Assembly: GCA_051881695.1 (NCBI GenBank)
Contig: JBJEQJ010000020.1
Coordinates: 186,001 to 250,000, forward strand
Direction: 5' to 3'
From: CAYJFG01 sp051881695
Lineage (GTDB): Bacteria > Bacillota > Clostridia > Oscillospirales > Acutalibacteraceae
Length of the DNA stretch: 64,000 nt
The notes below the pieces were generated by a model. That model was not told the DNA's origin, did not search any database, and worked only from the letters and a program-made list of their open reading frames with translations. The position numbers and the translations under genes are program-made. Positions 50,682-60,061 of this stretch are shown one piece after another (position 1 is the stretch's first letter; each line of letters begins with the position of its first letter).

Positions 50682-51443
50682 ATGAATTTAAAAAACTATA
50701 TAATATCTCTTAAACAGTATTTAGATAATAGGTCGACCTGTAATGAGCTTAGAAAATACAAAAACATACATAAAGGAGAGCGTTGCTTCATTATAGGAAC
50801 AGGTCCCAGCCTTACAACAGAGGATTTGGAAAAATTGAAGGATGAGGTTACATTTGGGTCAAACCGAATATTTGAAATTTTCCCTCAAACAGATTGGCGT
50901 CCCACTTATTATATGAACCAGGATTATCAGCTGATTTGTAAGTTTGCAGATGATATTAAGAATATTGTCGTAAAACGTAAGTTTATGCCGATTGAGGCTA
51001 AGCGTTTTTTTGAAGATTCAAATGATATCTCTTATTTTGTTTTGAGATACAAAGAATATTATCCGAAGGACGCAGACTTCAGTAAGCATCTTGATAAATA
51101 TATGGGACAAGGCTTTACAGTTACTTACGGTGCAATTCAAATGGCTTACTATATGGGATTTTCCGAGGTTTACCTGTTAGGTATAGATCATAACTACTCC
51201 ATCAGTTTAAATGAAAAGGGAGTGCCCGTACTTAACGAGGGAACTCAGGATTATTTTAAGGGCTCTAAGGCAAGTAATAAAGGACTGAATCTTCCTCGTG
51301 TGGTTGAAAGTACAGTAGCCTATATGACGGCAAGAAAGTTTGCAGACAGCCACAGCGACTTTGCTGTTTATAATGCTACCCGCGGAGGTAAGCTGGAAGC
51401 TTTTTCCCGAGTTGATTTAGACGAAGTGTTAAAAAAGAGTTGA
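50682..51443 (+). CDS. DUF115 / MptE-like family protein (candidate glycosyl transfer enzyme)
   Basis: A 253-residue protein with CFIIGTGPSLTTEDLEKL near residue 35 (the GxGPSL loop of the DUF115, MptE-like fold) and YYMGFSEVYLLGIDHNYS later. The fold is shared with the Maf proteins that transfer CMP-linked nonulosonic acids to flagellin, and it is frequent in capsule loci. Its C-terminal block parallels that of the aldolase-fusion protein at 54927. A role in transferring a CMP-activated acid sugar is plausible but inferred. GGAGG precedes the ATG. Confidence 0.75.
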   Translation: MNLKNYIISLKQYLDNRSTCNELRKYKNIHKGERCFIIGTGPSLTTEDLEKLKDEVTFGSNRIFEIFPQTDWRPTYYMNQDYQLICKFADDIKNIVVKRKFMPIEAKRFFEDSNDISYFVLRYKEYYPKDADFSKHLDKYMGQGFTVTYGAIQMAYYMGFSEVYLLGIDHNYSISLNEKGVPVLNEGTQDYFKGSKASNKGLNLPRVVESTVAYMTARKFADSHSDFAVYNATRGGKLEAFSRVDLDEVLKKS

Positions 51444-51539
51444 GTCTGAGAAGTTCTTTGTGTTTTAATACATAATTTGATCAATACAGTAGGGAGTATA
51501 AAATGGAAAGAAAACAAATTTAGTATGATAAGTATTGAT

Positions 51540-51616
51540 AAGGGCTTTATTAACGAAAAATCTTGATAAAAGTATAATGACAAGTTGAGGTTTACAGTTC
51601 GATTTTAATCAGTGAA
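51540..51616. repeat. Degenerate MITE-like remnant
   Basis: TTAACGAAAAATCT at about 51550 and CGATTTTAATCAGTG at 51600-51614 match the right-hand part of copies A and B in the same order and spacing style, with heavy decay between and no left end. The annotated frame start at 51612 falls inside the remnant. Confidence 0.45.
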
Positions 51617-51659
51617 TGTAATGCTGTGGACTTTATTTAAAGAGTCATTTGGAGGAAAA

Positions 51660-52724
51660 ATGTTTATTATTACGTTATTATTTGTGTTTATTCTATTCTA
51701 CAAATTAAAGTTTGCAGGGATTAATGGGTATTTTGATGACTACCTTTCCTTAGAAAATACAAAAGCGATTAAAGGAATTATGGCTGTTGTTATTGTACTG
51801 CATCATCTATATAGACAATTTGCTGATAATGGAGTTTACGAAATTTGGCTAAAACCTTTTGATTCTCCTATGGGATGGCTTGTGGTTGGTGTGTTCTTTT
51901 TTTTCAGTGGATATGGTCTTATGTTGGGGTATTTAAATAAGAAACTATACCTAAATAGTTTTTTAAAAAAAAGATTGCCCGCAGTGTTAATTCCGTTGCT
52001 TACAGCAACTGTTTTATACTTTCCTTTTCAGTTGATTATTAATAAAGAAAGTTTGAGTTTTACATATTGGTTAGGTATACTTACAGGAAATAATTTTCTT
52101 GTGCGTAACTGTTGGTATGTTTATGCGATTGTTGTATTTTATTTTTTGTTTTATATAATATTTAAGTTTATTAAAAATACTAAGCTGGCCATTGTTAGTT
52201 TTTTATTTTCAATTTGTGCTTATGAAGTAATATGCTTTGTTGTATATAATAATTTTGTTTGGAGTTCGTCATCAATAGCTATTGCTTTAGGCGTTATTTG
52301 TGCATATTACTATCAAGCAATGACTGCATTTTTAAAGAAATATTATTATTTGTTATTGCCGGCTTGTGTTGTTGGGTATGTTGGAGGAATGGCTATAAAC
52401 CCGATTTTTAATAGATTGTTTCACTTTTATCCACCTGAATTTATTTCTGAAAACTTATGTGTAATATTTTTTACATTATTTGTGATAATTGTTTTATTAA
52501 AGTTTAGATTTAATAATATGATTATAAAATTTTTGGGAAATATATCATACGAAATATACTTAATGCACGGGCTTTTTATGCTTGTTTTCACCAACTTTAT
52601 AAAGGTTAATAATCATATTATTTATGTGGTTTTAGTAATCGCTTTTACTATATTGTCATCGTGGCTGTTGAATAAGATTAACACTTCGCTTTTCAAAAAA
52701 TATAATCAAGTATTAATTAAGTGA
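51660..52724 (+). CDS. Membrane acyltransferase (Acyltransferase_3 family)
   Basis: About 354 residues with ten or so membrane helices. TKAIKGIMAVVIVLHHLYRQF holds the conserved K/R...H of the family, and VGVFFFFSGYGLMLG the FFxSG motif. Start chosen after GGAGG at 51651. Strongly AT-rich with a Phe/Ile/Tyr-rich product. Probably O-acetylates the polymer. Confidence 0.8.
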   Translation: MFIITLLFVFILFYKLKFAGINGYFDDYLSLENTKAIKGIMAVVIVLHHLYRQFADNGVYEIWLKPFDSPMGWLVVGVFFFFSGYGLMLGYLNKKLYLNSFLKKRLPAVLIPLLTATVLYFPFQLIINKESLSFTYWLGILTGNNFLVRNCWYVYAIVVFYFLFYIIFKFIKNTKLAIVSFLFSICAYEVICFVVYNNFVWSSSSIAIALGVICAYYYQAMTAFLKKYYYLLLPACVVGYVGGMAINPIFNRLFHFYPPEFISENLCVIFFTLFVIIVLLKFRFNNMIIKFLGNISYEIYLMHGLFMLVFTNFIKVNNHIIYVVLVIAFTILSSWLLNKINTSLFKKYNQVLIK

Positions 52725-52806
52725 TAAAAGTATAAAAGAATGTGAATACTGTAAAGCCTGAAATAGCATGACATAAAATTATTATTAATAATTTTCGGAG
52801 GAAATT

Positions 52807-53892
52807 ATGGAAAGAATTAATCCCAAGATTTCTATTATTGTTCCTATATATAATTCAGAACAGTTTTTATCAAGATGTGTGGATAGTATTTTAAAACAAA
52901 CCGTAACCGATTTTGAATTACTGTTGATTGATGACGGCTCTCCTGATAAAAGCGGAATAATATGCGATGAATATGCCTCAAAGGATAATAGAATAAGAGT
53001 ATTGCATAAGGAAAACGGCGGGGTTTCTACTGCAAGAAATATTGGACTTGATAGTGCTTTAGGTGAATACATATGTTTTGTAGACAGCGATGACTTTTTA
53101 GAGAAAAATTATTTAGAAGTTTTATTGAAAAATTCATTGGAAAATAATGCAGAAATGATAGTGTGTTCATATTTTTCGCATAGTGCAAGGGAAATATCCT
53201 ATTGTAATATGAAGACGAGTATTATAGATCATTGTAATGAAAATTGGAAAACAGCGGATTTAATTTCAAGCAGTTTTATGTATTATCCATGGAATAAGCT
53301 TTTTTTAAGAAAAATCTTGGAAAAGAACAATATAAGATTTGATGAAACAATTAAGTTTTCGGAAGATTTGATTTTTAATTGTAATTATATAGTATATTGT
53401 CAGACAATCGTTACTTTATCTGAAGAATTATATCATTACAATCAAGAAAATTTACAAAATGCATCGAGTAAGTATTTCCCATTATATTTTAAATATTTGA
53501 TTGCTCGTTTTATTAGTCAAGAAGAAGCGATAAATAAACTTAAAATAGAAAATTGTATTAAAGACAGTAAAATTTTTACTCTTGCACTTTTTAATTTTAA
53601 ACGCATTTCTGATTATTATTTGTTTAAAAAGATTGATGTAAAAGATGTTGTTGAAATTTACAATAAATCATATAAATTTTTTTATCCATACTTTGAACGA
53701 ATGATTACTACCGGAAATAAGCCTGACAAGGTTAATTATGAGCCTGATTTACTGAAATGGTATAATAAATACCTTCCGTATTTGAAAGAATGGGATTCAA
53801 AAAGATATTATAAAGCAATATATAAGCATAAAGTATTAAGATATGAATTAGGTGGAATAAAGAGAATTTTGAGGAGAATGATGAAGCCTTAA
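52807..53892 (+). CDS. Glycosyltransferase family 2
   Basis: A 361-residue GT-A enzyme: ISIIVPIYNSEQFLSRCVDS, DDGSPDKSG and FVDSDDFL. GGAGGA ribosome-binding site. Flanked by spacers of 82 and 258 bases that hold no intact gene, unlike the tight spacing at the left end of the locus. Confidence 0.87.
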   Translation: MERINPKISIIVPIYNSEQFLSRCVDSILKQTVTDFELLLIDDGSPDKSGIICDEYASKDNRIRVLHKENGGVSTARNIGLDSALGEYICFVDSDDFLEKNYLEVLLKNSLENNAEMIVCSYFSHSAREISYCNMKTSIIDHCNENWKTADLISSSFMYYPWNKLFLRKILEKNNIRFDETIKFSEDLIFNCNYIVYCQTIVTLSEELYHYNQENLQNASSKYFPLYFKYLIARFISQEEAINKLKIENCIKDSKIFTLALFNFKRISDYYLFKKIDVKDVVEIYNKSYKFFYPYFERMITTGNKPDKVNYEPDLLKWYNKYLPYLKEWDSKRYYKAIYKHKVLRYELGGIKRILRRMMKP

Positions 53893-54150
53893 TGCGAATT
53901 ATGTATGGTTTTTATTTGTGAAATAGTTAGATTGTTTTGATAATATGGCAAGCTAAAATACGATTGAAAGATATAACAAAAATTACTTAAAAGCTGACTG
54001 TGAGTATTATCATGATGATTTTAAGCAATATGCAAAAGTTTTGTTTTTATATTTGAATTATTTATGATATGAAATATAAAATCGAATTAAGCTTTACAAC
54101 ATAAAAAGCTTAAACGTAAAATTTTAAAATGATATCAGGAGGAATCAGTT

Positions 54151-54915
54151 ATGAAAATTATTGGCGTTATTCCGGCTCGTTACAAATCTTCTCGTTTTCC
54201 GGGAAAACCGTTAGCAGATATTTGCGGCAAGCCAATGATATGGTGGGTTTATCAGCAGTGCAAAAAAGTTGAGGATTTTGATGCAGTTTACGTGGCAACA
54301 GATGATGATAAAATTTTTGATACCTGTAAATCTCTCGGTATTGAGGTTATTATGACTTCTGATAAGCATAAAACAGGAACTGACAGAATAGGAGAGGTTG
54401 CAAGGAAGATTCCTGCTGACTTGATTGTAAATATCCAGGGTGATGAACCGTTGCTTGAGCCTGCAACAATTAAGGCAGCCATTGAGCCTTTTTATACTAA
54501 TTCTCAGCTTCAGGTTTCTAATCTTATGACCAAGATTAATGACCCGGTAGATGTTGTAAACTTTACTGTTCCCAAAGTTATCACAAATAAGGACGGTATC
54601 GGTATATATTTAACCCGCGCAACTGCGCCTTATCCTAAAGGCAGTATTGATTATGCATACTACAAGCAGGTTTGTGTATATGGCTTTAAGCCTGAAGCAC
54701 TCGACTTTTATTGTGACTATGGTATGAAATATGGTAAAGCAAAGATAGAGGCGGTTGAAGATATAGAAATTCTCCGCTTTATTGAAAACGGATATAAAGT
54801 TCAGTACATTGAGGTGGATTCTGAAACTGTAGCAGTAGATACACCGAATGATTTAGAAAAGGTTCGTGCGATTGTTTCTGAGAAAATAGAGTCGGGTGAA
54901 ATTAGTAATCAGTAA
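54151..54915 (+). CDS. KdsB-like 3-deoxy-ulosonate cytidylyltransferase
   Basis: A 254-residue CMP-transferase of the KdsB family: IGVIPARYKSSRFPGKPLA (signature), VATDDDKIFD, TGTDRIGEVA and NIQGDEPLLEP (metal/CTP site). It activates a 3-deoxy-2-keto acid as a CMP-sugar. No KdsA, KdsC or KdsD is present, and a Gram-positive has no lipid A core to use Kdo, so the substrate is probably another keto-deoxy acid made by the two genes that follow. AGGAGG precedes the ATG; a 258-base gap may hold its own promoter. Confidence 0.85.
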   Translation: MKIIGVIPARYKSSRFPGKPLADICGKPMIWWVYQQCKKVEDFDAVYVATDDDKIFDTCKSLGIEVIMTSDKHKTGTDRIGEVARKIPADLIVNIQGDEPLLEPATIKAAIEPFYTNSQLQVSNLMTKINDPVDVVNFTVPKVITNKDGIGIYLTRATAPYPKGSIDYAYYKQVCVYGFKPEALDFYCDYGMKYGKAKIEAVEDIEILRFIENGYKVQYIEVDSETVAVDTPNDLEKVRAIVSEKIESGEISNQ

Positions 54916-54926
54916 GAGGTACTCAT

Positions 54927-56507
54927 ATGGGCAGCATAAAAGTTCTGGATTGTACGTTAAGAGACGGCGGTTATTGTAACGAATGGCTCTTTGGCAAAAA
55001 TAATACGGTTAAAATTATTAACGGTCTTGTTGAAGCCGGTGTTGATATTGTTGAGTGTGGATTTCTGACTAATCAGGTGGAATATAATGAGGATGTAACT
55101 AAGTTTACCACAATGGAGGAAGTTGCTGCTGTGCTTCCGCAAAACCGTGAGGGTAAGCTGTTTGTTTGCCTTACTAATTACGGCGAATATAATCCGGATG
55201 ATATTCCTGATAATGATGGATCTTCGCTTGACGGTATTCGTATTGCATTTCATAAAAAGGATATGATTCCTGCACTTAAACTTTGTAAAGAAATAAAGAA
55301 AAAGGGATACAAGGTCTTTGTTCAGGCAATGGTTTCGTTGAATTACAGTGATGAGGAGTTTATTGATCTTATCCGCCGTGTTAATGAATTTATGCCCTAT
55401 GCGTTTTACATAGTAGACAGCTTTGGTGTAATGAAACGCAAGGACTTAATACGGCTGTTTTATATGGTAGAGCATAACCTTTCCGACGGGATTACTATCG
55501 GTTATCACTCTCACAATAATCTACAGCTGGCTTATTCAAATGCACAGGCTCTTGTGGATATTAGAACTAAACGTGATCTGATTTTAGATTCCAGTGTTTT
55601 TGGTATGGGACGCGGGGCAGGAAATTTAAATACAGAGCTGTTCGTAGAATATTTAAATGATAATATAGGTACGCAATACAAGCTAAAGCCATTGCTGACT
55701 ATTATTGATGAGATTTTAAATCCGTTTTATCAGCGCAATTATTGGGGGTATTCTCTGCCGAACTACCTTTCTGCAAAGCATAATGCACATCCCAATTATG
55801 CAGGTTATCTTGATGCGAAGAAAACCTTAACTGTAGAGAATATAGACGAGATTTTCGCCATGATGGATGATGATAAACGAACAAGCTATGATAAGGAATA
55901 TATTGAGAATCTATATGTAAAATATATGGCTACAGGCAATGTTCAGGAATCTCATTTGGCTGAACTTAAAGGAATAATTGCAGGAAAAGAAGTATTGATT
56001 ATTGCACCGGGGCGCAGTTCTGTTGAAGAAAAGGAAGCAATTATCAGTAGGGCAAAGCAAAAAGATGTAGTTTCAATCAGCGTTAATTTTGATTATACAG
56101 AATTTGATACGGACTTTATTTTCATCAGTAATCTTAGACGGTTTCGGGAGCTTAATACGAACAAACATAAGAAGTGTATAGTTACCTCAAATATTCCTGC
56201 TATTGATATTTATTTGCAAACAAATTATCAAAGCCTTTTAAACGGACAGGATTATGTTCGTGATAATGCGGGAATGATGCTGATTAAGTACCTTATAATG
56301 CTTGGGGCAAAGAAAGTGCTGGTTGCAGGTGTTGACGGCTACTCGATTGATCCTACTCAGAACTTTGCGGATCAAAAAATGAATTTCTTTACACAAAAAG
56401 CAACCTTCGAGGCTATGAATCTTGGTATGAATGAGGTTCTCAGTGAGTACAGCAAACAAATTGATATTGAATTTATTACCACGCCAAAATTTGTGCGTGT
56501 AATGTGA
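54927..56507 (+). CDS. DRE-TIM (HMGL-like) aldolase fused to an MptE/DUF115-like domain
   Basis: A 526-residue two-domain protein. N-terminal domain (1 to about 290): VLDCTLRDGGYCNEW is the DRE-TIM metallolyase opening, and IGYHSHNNLQLA the HxH metal site, as in 4-hydroxy-2-oxovalerate aldolases. C-terminal domain (about 350-526): VLIIAPGRSSVEE and LIMLGAKKVLVAGVDGYSI align in layout with the DUF115-like protein at 50682. The pair suggests aldol formation of a 2-keto-4-hydroxy acid linked to its recognition or transfer. Sits between the KdsB-like and the kinase gene with 11-base and 10-base gaps. Product unknown. Confidence 0.8.
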   Translation: MGSIKVLDCTLRDGGYCNEWLFGKNNTVKIINGLVEAGVDIVECGFLTNQVEYNEDVTKFTTMEEVAAVLPQNREGKLFVCLTNYGEYNPDDIPDNDGSSLDGIRIAFHKKDMIPALKLCKEIKKKGYKVFVQAMVSLNYSDEEFIDLIRRVNEFMPYAFYIVDSFGVMKRKDLIRLFYMVEHNLSDGITIGYHSHNNLQLAYSNAQALVDIRTKRDLILDSSVFGMGRGAGNLNTELFVEYLNDNIGTQYKLKPLLTIIDEILNPFYQRNYWGYSLPNYLSAKHNAHPNYAGYLDAKKTLTVENIDEIFAMMDDDKRTSYDKEYIENLYVKYMATGNVQESHLAELKGIIAGKEVLIIAPGRSSVEEKEAIISRAKQKDVVSISVNFDYTEFDTDFIFISNLRRFRELNTNKHKKCIVTSNIPAIDIYLQTNYQSLLNGQDYVRDNAGMMLIKYLIMLGAKKVLVAGVDGYSIDPTQNFADQKMNFFTQKATFEAMNLGMNEVLSEYSKQIDIEFITTPKFVRVM

Positions 56508-56517
56508 GGATAGTAAA

Positions 56518-57546
56518 ATGAAAAAAGTTGTATCATTTGGAGAGATATTATTGCGTTTGGCTGCACCGGGTTATACTAAGCTGTTTCAGAAAGACAGTTT
56601 AGATTCCACTTTTTGCGGAGGCGAAGCAAATGTTGCTGTTTCATTATCAATATTTGGTTTGGAGTCCGCCTTTGTGACAAAGCTGCCACATAATGATGTT
56701 GGTATTGCAGCGGCAAATTCTTTGAATTATTTTCGGGTTGATACTTCCAAAATCATATATGGAGAAGGCAGAATGGGTCTTTATTATCTTGAAAAAGGTG
56801 CGTCGCAGCGCCCTTCAAAGGTAATTTATGACCGTGCTTATTCTGCAATTGCAATGGCAAAACAGAATGAGTTTGACTGGGATTCTATCCTTGAAGGTGC
56901 AGATTGGTTCCACTGGACAGGAATTAATCCGGCGTTATCTGACGAGCTTGCGGAAATTTGTTTACATGCATGTAAAGCTGCAAAGGCGAAGGGGATTACA
57001 GTTTCCTGCGATTTAAATTATCGTAAAAATTTGTGGAGCAGTGAAAAGGCAAAATCAGTTATGACAAAATTGATGCCTTATGTAGATGTATGCATCGCAA
57101 ATGAAGAAGATGCGGAAAAGGTTCTTGGGATTAAGTCTTTTGGAACAGATGTTGAAAGCGGTGCATTAAATGTTTCCGGATATCAACAGGTTGCAGAAGA
57201 AATTTGTAAAGCATACGGCTGTAAATACGCAGCTGTTACATTAAGAAAAAGTTATTCTGCCAGCCGTAACGGTTGGCAAGCTATGTTGTATAACGCTTCT
57301 GAAGAGAAAGCGTATTTTTCAAAAGAATATGACATCCAGATTGTTGACCGTGTCGGCGGTGGAGACAGCTTTACTGCCGCGTTAATTTATAGCCTGATTA
57401 CAGAAAAAGAAAACCGGTATGCTATTGAATTTGCAACAGCAGCAAGCTGCCTTAAACACACAATTGAGGGTGACTATAATCGCACAACAGTGCAGGACGT
57501 AGAAGCACTGCTTAGAAGCGGAGGAAACGGCAGAGTACAGCGTTAA
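56518..57546 (+). CDS. PfkB-family carbohydrate kinase (2-keto-3-deoxygluconate kinase-like)
   Basis: A 342-residue ribokinase-fold enzyme: SFGEILLRLAAPGY and CGGEANVAVSLS at the N-terminus, DLNYRKNLW, and VGGGDSFTAALIY with the catalytic Asp. This is the layout of KDG kinases. Third gene of the KdsB-like/aldolase/kinase cassette. It could phosphorylate the aldolase product or the sugar precursor; which step is unknown. Confidence 0.83.
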   Translation: MKKVVSFGEILLRLAAPGYTKLFQKDSLDSTFCGGEANVAVSLSIFGLESAFVTKLPHNDVGIAAANSLNYFRVDTSKIIYGEGRMGLYYLEKGASQRPSKVIYDRAYSAIAMAKQNEFDWDSILEGADWFHWTGINPALSDELAEICLHACKAAKAKGITVSCDLNYRKNLWSSEKAKSVMTKLMPYVDVCIANEEDAEKVLGIKSFGTDVESGALNVSGYQQVAEEICKAYGCKYAAVTLRKSYSASRNGWQAMLYNASEEKAYFSKEYDIQIVDRVGGGDSFTAALIYSLITEKENRYAIEFATAASCLKHTIEGDYNRTTVQDVEALLRSGGNGRVQR

Positions 57547-57625
57547 TTTTTTATTGGTTTTTCAGGTAACGCAATTTGCCTGAATATGATTTCAAGATTA
57601 TATTCGTTTGAAAAGGGGGGAGCTT

Positions 57626-58654
57626 ATGGATATAAAGGCAAATAGTAATAGAATAGAGTGGGTTGATACTGCCAAGGGTATCGGTCTTTTGTTAGTTATG
57701 CTTGGACATTTACCGACTCCTTATCTTGATACGTGGATTTACACTTTCCATATGCCGCTCTTCTTTTTTTTATCCGGCTTTGTTTTTTCCGGACAAAAAT
57801 ATAGTTTTAAAGATTTTTTGATTAAGCGAATTAAATCACTGGTTATTCCTTATTTTACGTTAGGAGCAGTTATTTATTTGTTCTATGTTATTGTCAATGC
57901 GATAATCGGACCTGAAAACGGATTATATGGCTCTAATATGGATATGCTGTGTAACTTTTTGGTGCAAAAGCATTTTTGGACAGTTTGGTTTTTAGCCTGC
58001 CTGTTTATTGTCGAGATTATTTATTATTGGATTTCTGCTTTGTTTTCCAAATTTCGGGGAATTTCAACTGTTGTTTCTCTATGTATATGTGTAATTGGAT
58101 TATCGTTATATCATTTTGGTTGTAACGGATTGCCGTGGAACATTGATGTTGCTCTTGTTGCACAGTTCTTCTTTCATGCGGGCTTTAAGTTACGTAAGGC
58201 TGATAATTTCAGAAGCTTTCTTTTTAACCTTTCCAAAGCAAAATACATACTTACAATACTGGGTTTGCTTGTTGTTAATGTCGGAGCAGGTGCTCTTTGC
58301 ATCAAGGTGGCGAGGGAATCGTTGGATATGTCTGTCGGACTCTACGGCAATGAACCCTTAACCTTTATCTCTGCATTCGCAGGAATAATGATGATAATAA
58401 TGGTTGCAAATAAAATCCACAGCAGATTTTTTTCATATCTTGGCAGAAATACAATGATATTGTTTTCTTGGCATTCCAGGATAGTGATTGTACTTTGCGG
58501 ATATATTTATAAATACTTCGGAATTTTTCAAGGCGGCAGATTGGCAGAAGAGATTCTTAACACAGTTGTGACATTAGCGGTTATTCTTGCTGTTTTGATT
58601 CCTGTAAATGAATTGATTAAAAAGAGCAGATTTCATGCAATATTCGGAGTGTAA
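57626..58654 (+). CDS. Membrane acyltransferase (Acyltransferase_3 family)
   Basis: About 342 residues, ten or so helices: RIEWVDTAKGIGLLLVMLGH (W.D..KG....V...H of the family) and FHMPLFFFLSGFVFS. GGGGGAG ribosome-binding site directly upstream; the frame extends six codons further to a TTG without support. Third acyltransferase of the locus; of the fucose 4-O-acetylase/OatB-like type. Confidence 0.82.
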   Translation: MDIKANSNRIEWVDTAKGIGLLLVMLGHLPTPYLDTWIYTFHMPLFFFLSGFVFSGQKYSFKDFLIKRIKSLVIPYFTLGAVIYLFYVIVNAIIGPENGLYGSNMDMLCNFLVQKHFWTVWFLACLFIVEIIYYWISALFSKFRGISTVVSLCICVIGLSLYHFGCNGLPWNIDVALVAQFFFHAGFKLRKADNFRSFLFNLSKAKYILTILGLLVVNVGAGALCIKVARESLDMSVGLYGNEPLTFISAFAGIMMIIMVANKIHSRFFSYLGRNTMILFSWHSRIVIVLCGYIYKYFGIFQGGRLAEEILNTVVTLAVILAVLIPVNELIKKSRFHAIFGV

Positions 58655-58801
58655 GTAAATGCAATATGAATGAATTTCAGTTGCAATGCCGTGGAATTAA
58701 AAGTATAATATGAGTGGCAAATCAGAAAGGATTAAGCTATAAAAGAGTTAAGAGCAAAAATACTGATTATATCCGGAAATGAATTTTAAGGGAGTATGGA
58801 A

Positions 58802-59809
58802 ATGAACAACGAATCACTTATAAGTGTAATTGTACCTATCTATAAGGTTGAAAAATACTTAAAAAGATGTGTTGACAGTATATTAAATCAGACATATAAG
58901 AATTTGGAGATAATACTTGTTGACGACGGCTCGCCTGATAATTGCCCGAGGATGTGTGACGAATACGCTGAGAAGGACGATAGAATAAAGGTTATTCATA
59001 AAGAGAACGGAGGCTTATCTGACGCCAGAAATAAGGGGATTGACATTGCAAACGGTGAATACCTTGCTTTTATTGATTCTGATGATTTTGTTAGTGAGGA
59101 TTATATTGAAAAGCTATATGATGCAATTTTAAAAGGTGATGCCGATTTATCTATGTGCAGTTTTATTTATGTGGACGAGCAAGGGGCAATCCTTTCCGAT
59201 AAAAGAAATCACAATCCTATGGTTGACACTGTTTTATGTGCTAAAGAGGTACTGGAATATTTTTATAGGGAAAACGGATGGTACTATGTTGTTGCTTGGA
59301 ATAAGTTGTACAAAAAAGAGTTATTTAATGATGTAAGATTTCCATATGGAAAGGTGCATGAGGATCAATATGTTTTTCATCATATCATAAGTAAATGCAG
59401 CAGAGTTTCTGTGATAAGCAGTCGCCTTGTATACTATTCGCAAAGACAAGACAGTATTATGGGTACTTTAAACAGTAAAACAATTCCTGATGATATGGGC
59501 TGGCGATATGAACGGTTTATGTTTTTTAGACATAAGGGTTGGGAAGAACTTGAAAAACTTGCGGCACTGGATTATTTTTATGCAGGGTATAATGTGCTTT
59601 CCCGAATTTGGAAGAGCTTTGAAAAGCAGGAGAGATTGTGTGCTAAGGCATTGCTAAAGCAGATGAAGGAAGTATACCTATGGCTGAAAATGAATAATGA
59701 ATTAAAAGAATTTTCAAATCTTGGTTTTAATCTGCTCAAACATAATTACAGGCTTTATTTTTTACTTATAACATTAAAGCGCAGAGTGAAAGGGAAAAGT
59801 AAGGGATAA
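58802..59809 (+). CDS. Glycosyltransferase family 2
   Basis: About 335 residues, GT-A: ISVIVPIYKVEKYLKRCVDS, DDGSPDNCPRMC and FIDSDDFV. ATG at 58802 lies 8 bases after GGGAG; a second ATG at 58796 is too close to it. Typical capsule GT2 with a helical C-terminus. Confidence 0.87.
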   Translation: MNNESLISVIVPIYKVEKYLKRCVDSILNQTYKNLEIILVDDGSPDNCPRMCDEYAEKDDRIKVIHKENGGLSDARNKGIDIANGEYLAFIDSDDFVSEDYIEKLYDAILKGDADLSMCSFIYVDEQGAILSDKRNHNPMVDTVLCAKEVLEYFYRENGWYYVVAWNKLYKKELFNDVRFPYGKVHEDQYVFHHIISKCSRVSVISSRLVYYSQRQDSIMGTLNSKTIPDDMGWRYERFMFFRHKGWEELEKLAALDYFYAGYNVLSRIWKSFEKQERLCAKALLKQMKEVYLWLKMNNELKEFSNLGFNLLKHNYRLYFLLITLKRRVKGKSKG

Positions 59810-60061
59810 TATAATTTGATAATACAGTGGGTTAGTTTATGCTTTGGTTATTAATTTGTTAAAAATACTATATTAAGTTGTATAAATAGGTTGGTGAAAA
59901 ACAGGTTGAAATAACCATGGATTAATTTGTCTTCAATTATTGCTGTTAATCAATATGCTGATGATTATGATGTACTGTATGCTGCATAATTTTCAATTAC
60001 AATAGCTTGTAGTTTACGAGTGTGCGAATACGTCCGGCATAAAAACAGAAAGGTAGATAAT

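Noticed and set aside
51491..51523. Tiny frame MERKQI with a good GGGAG site
   Set aside because: Six codons only. At most the start of a lost gene, so not called.
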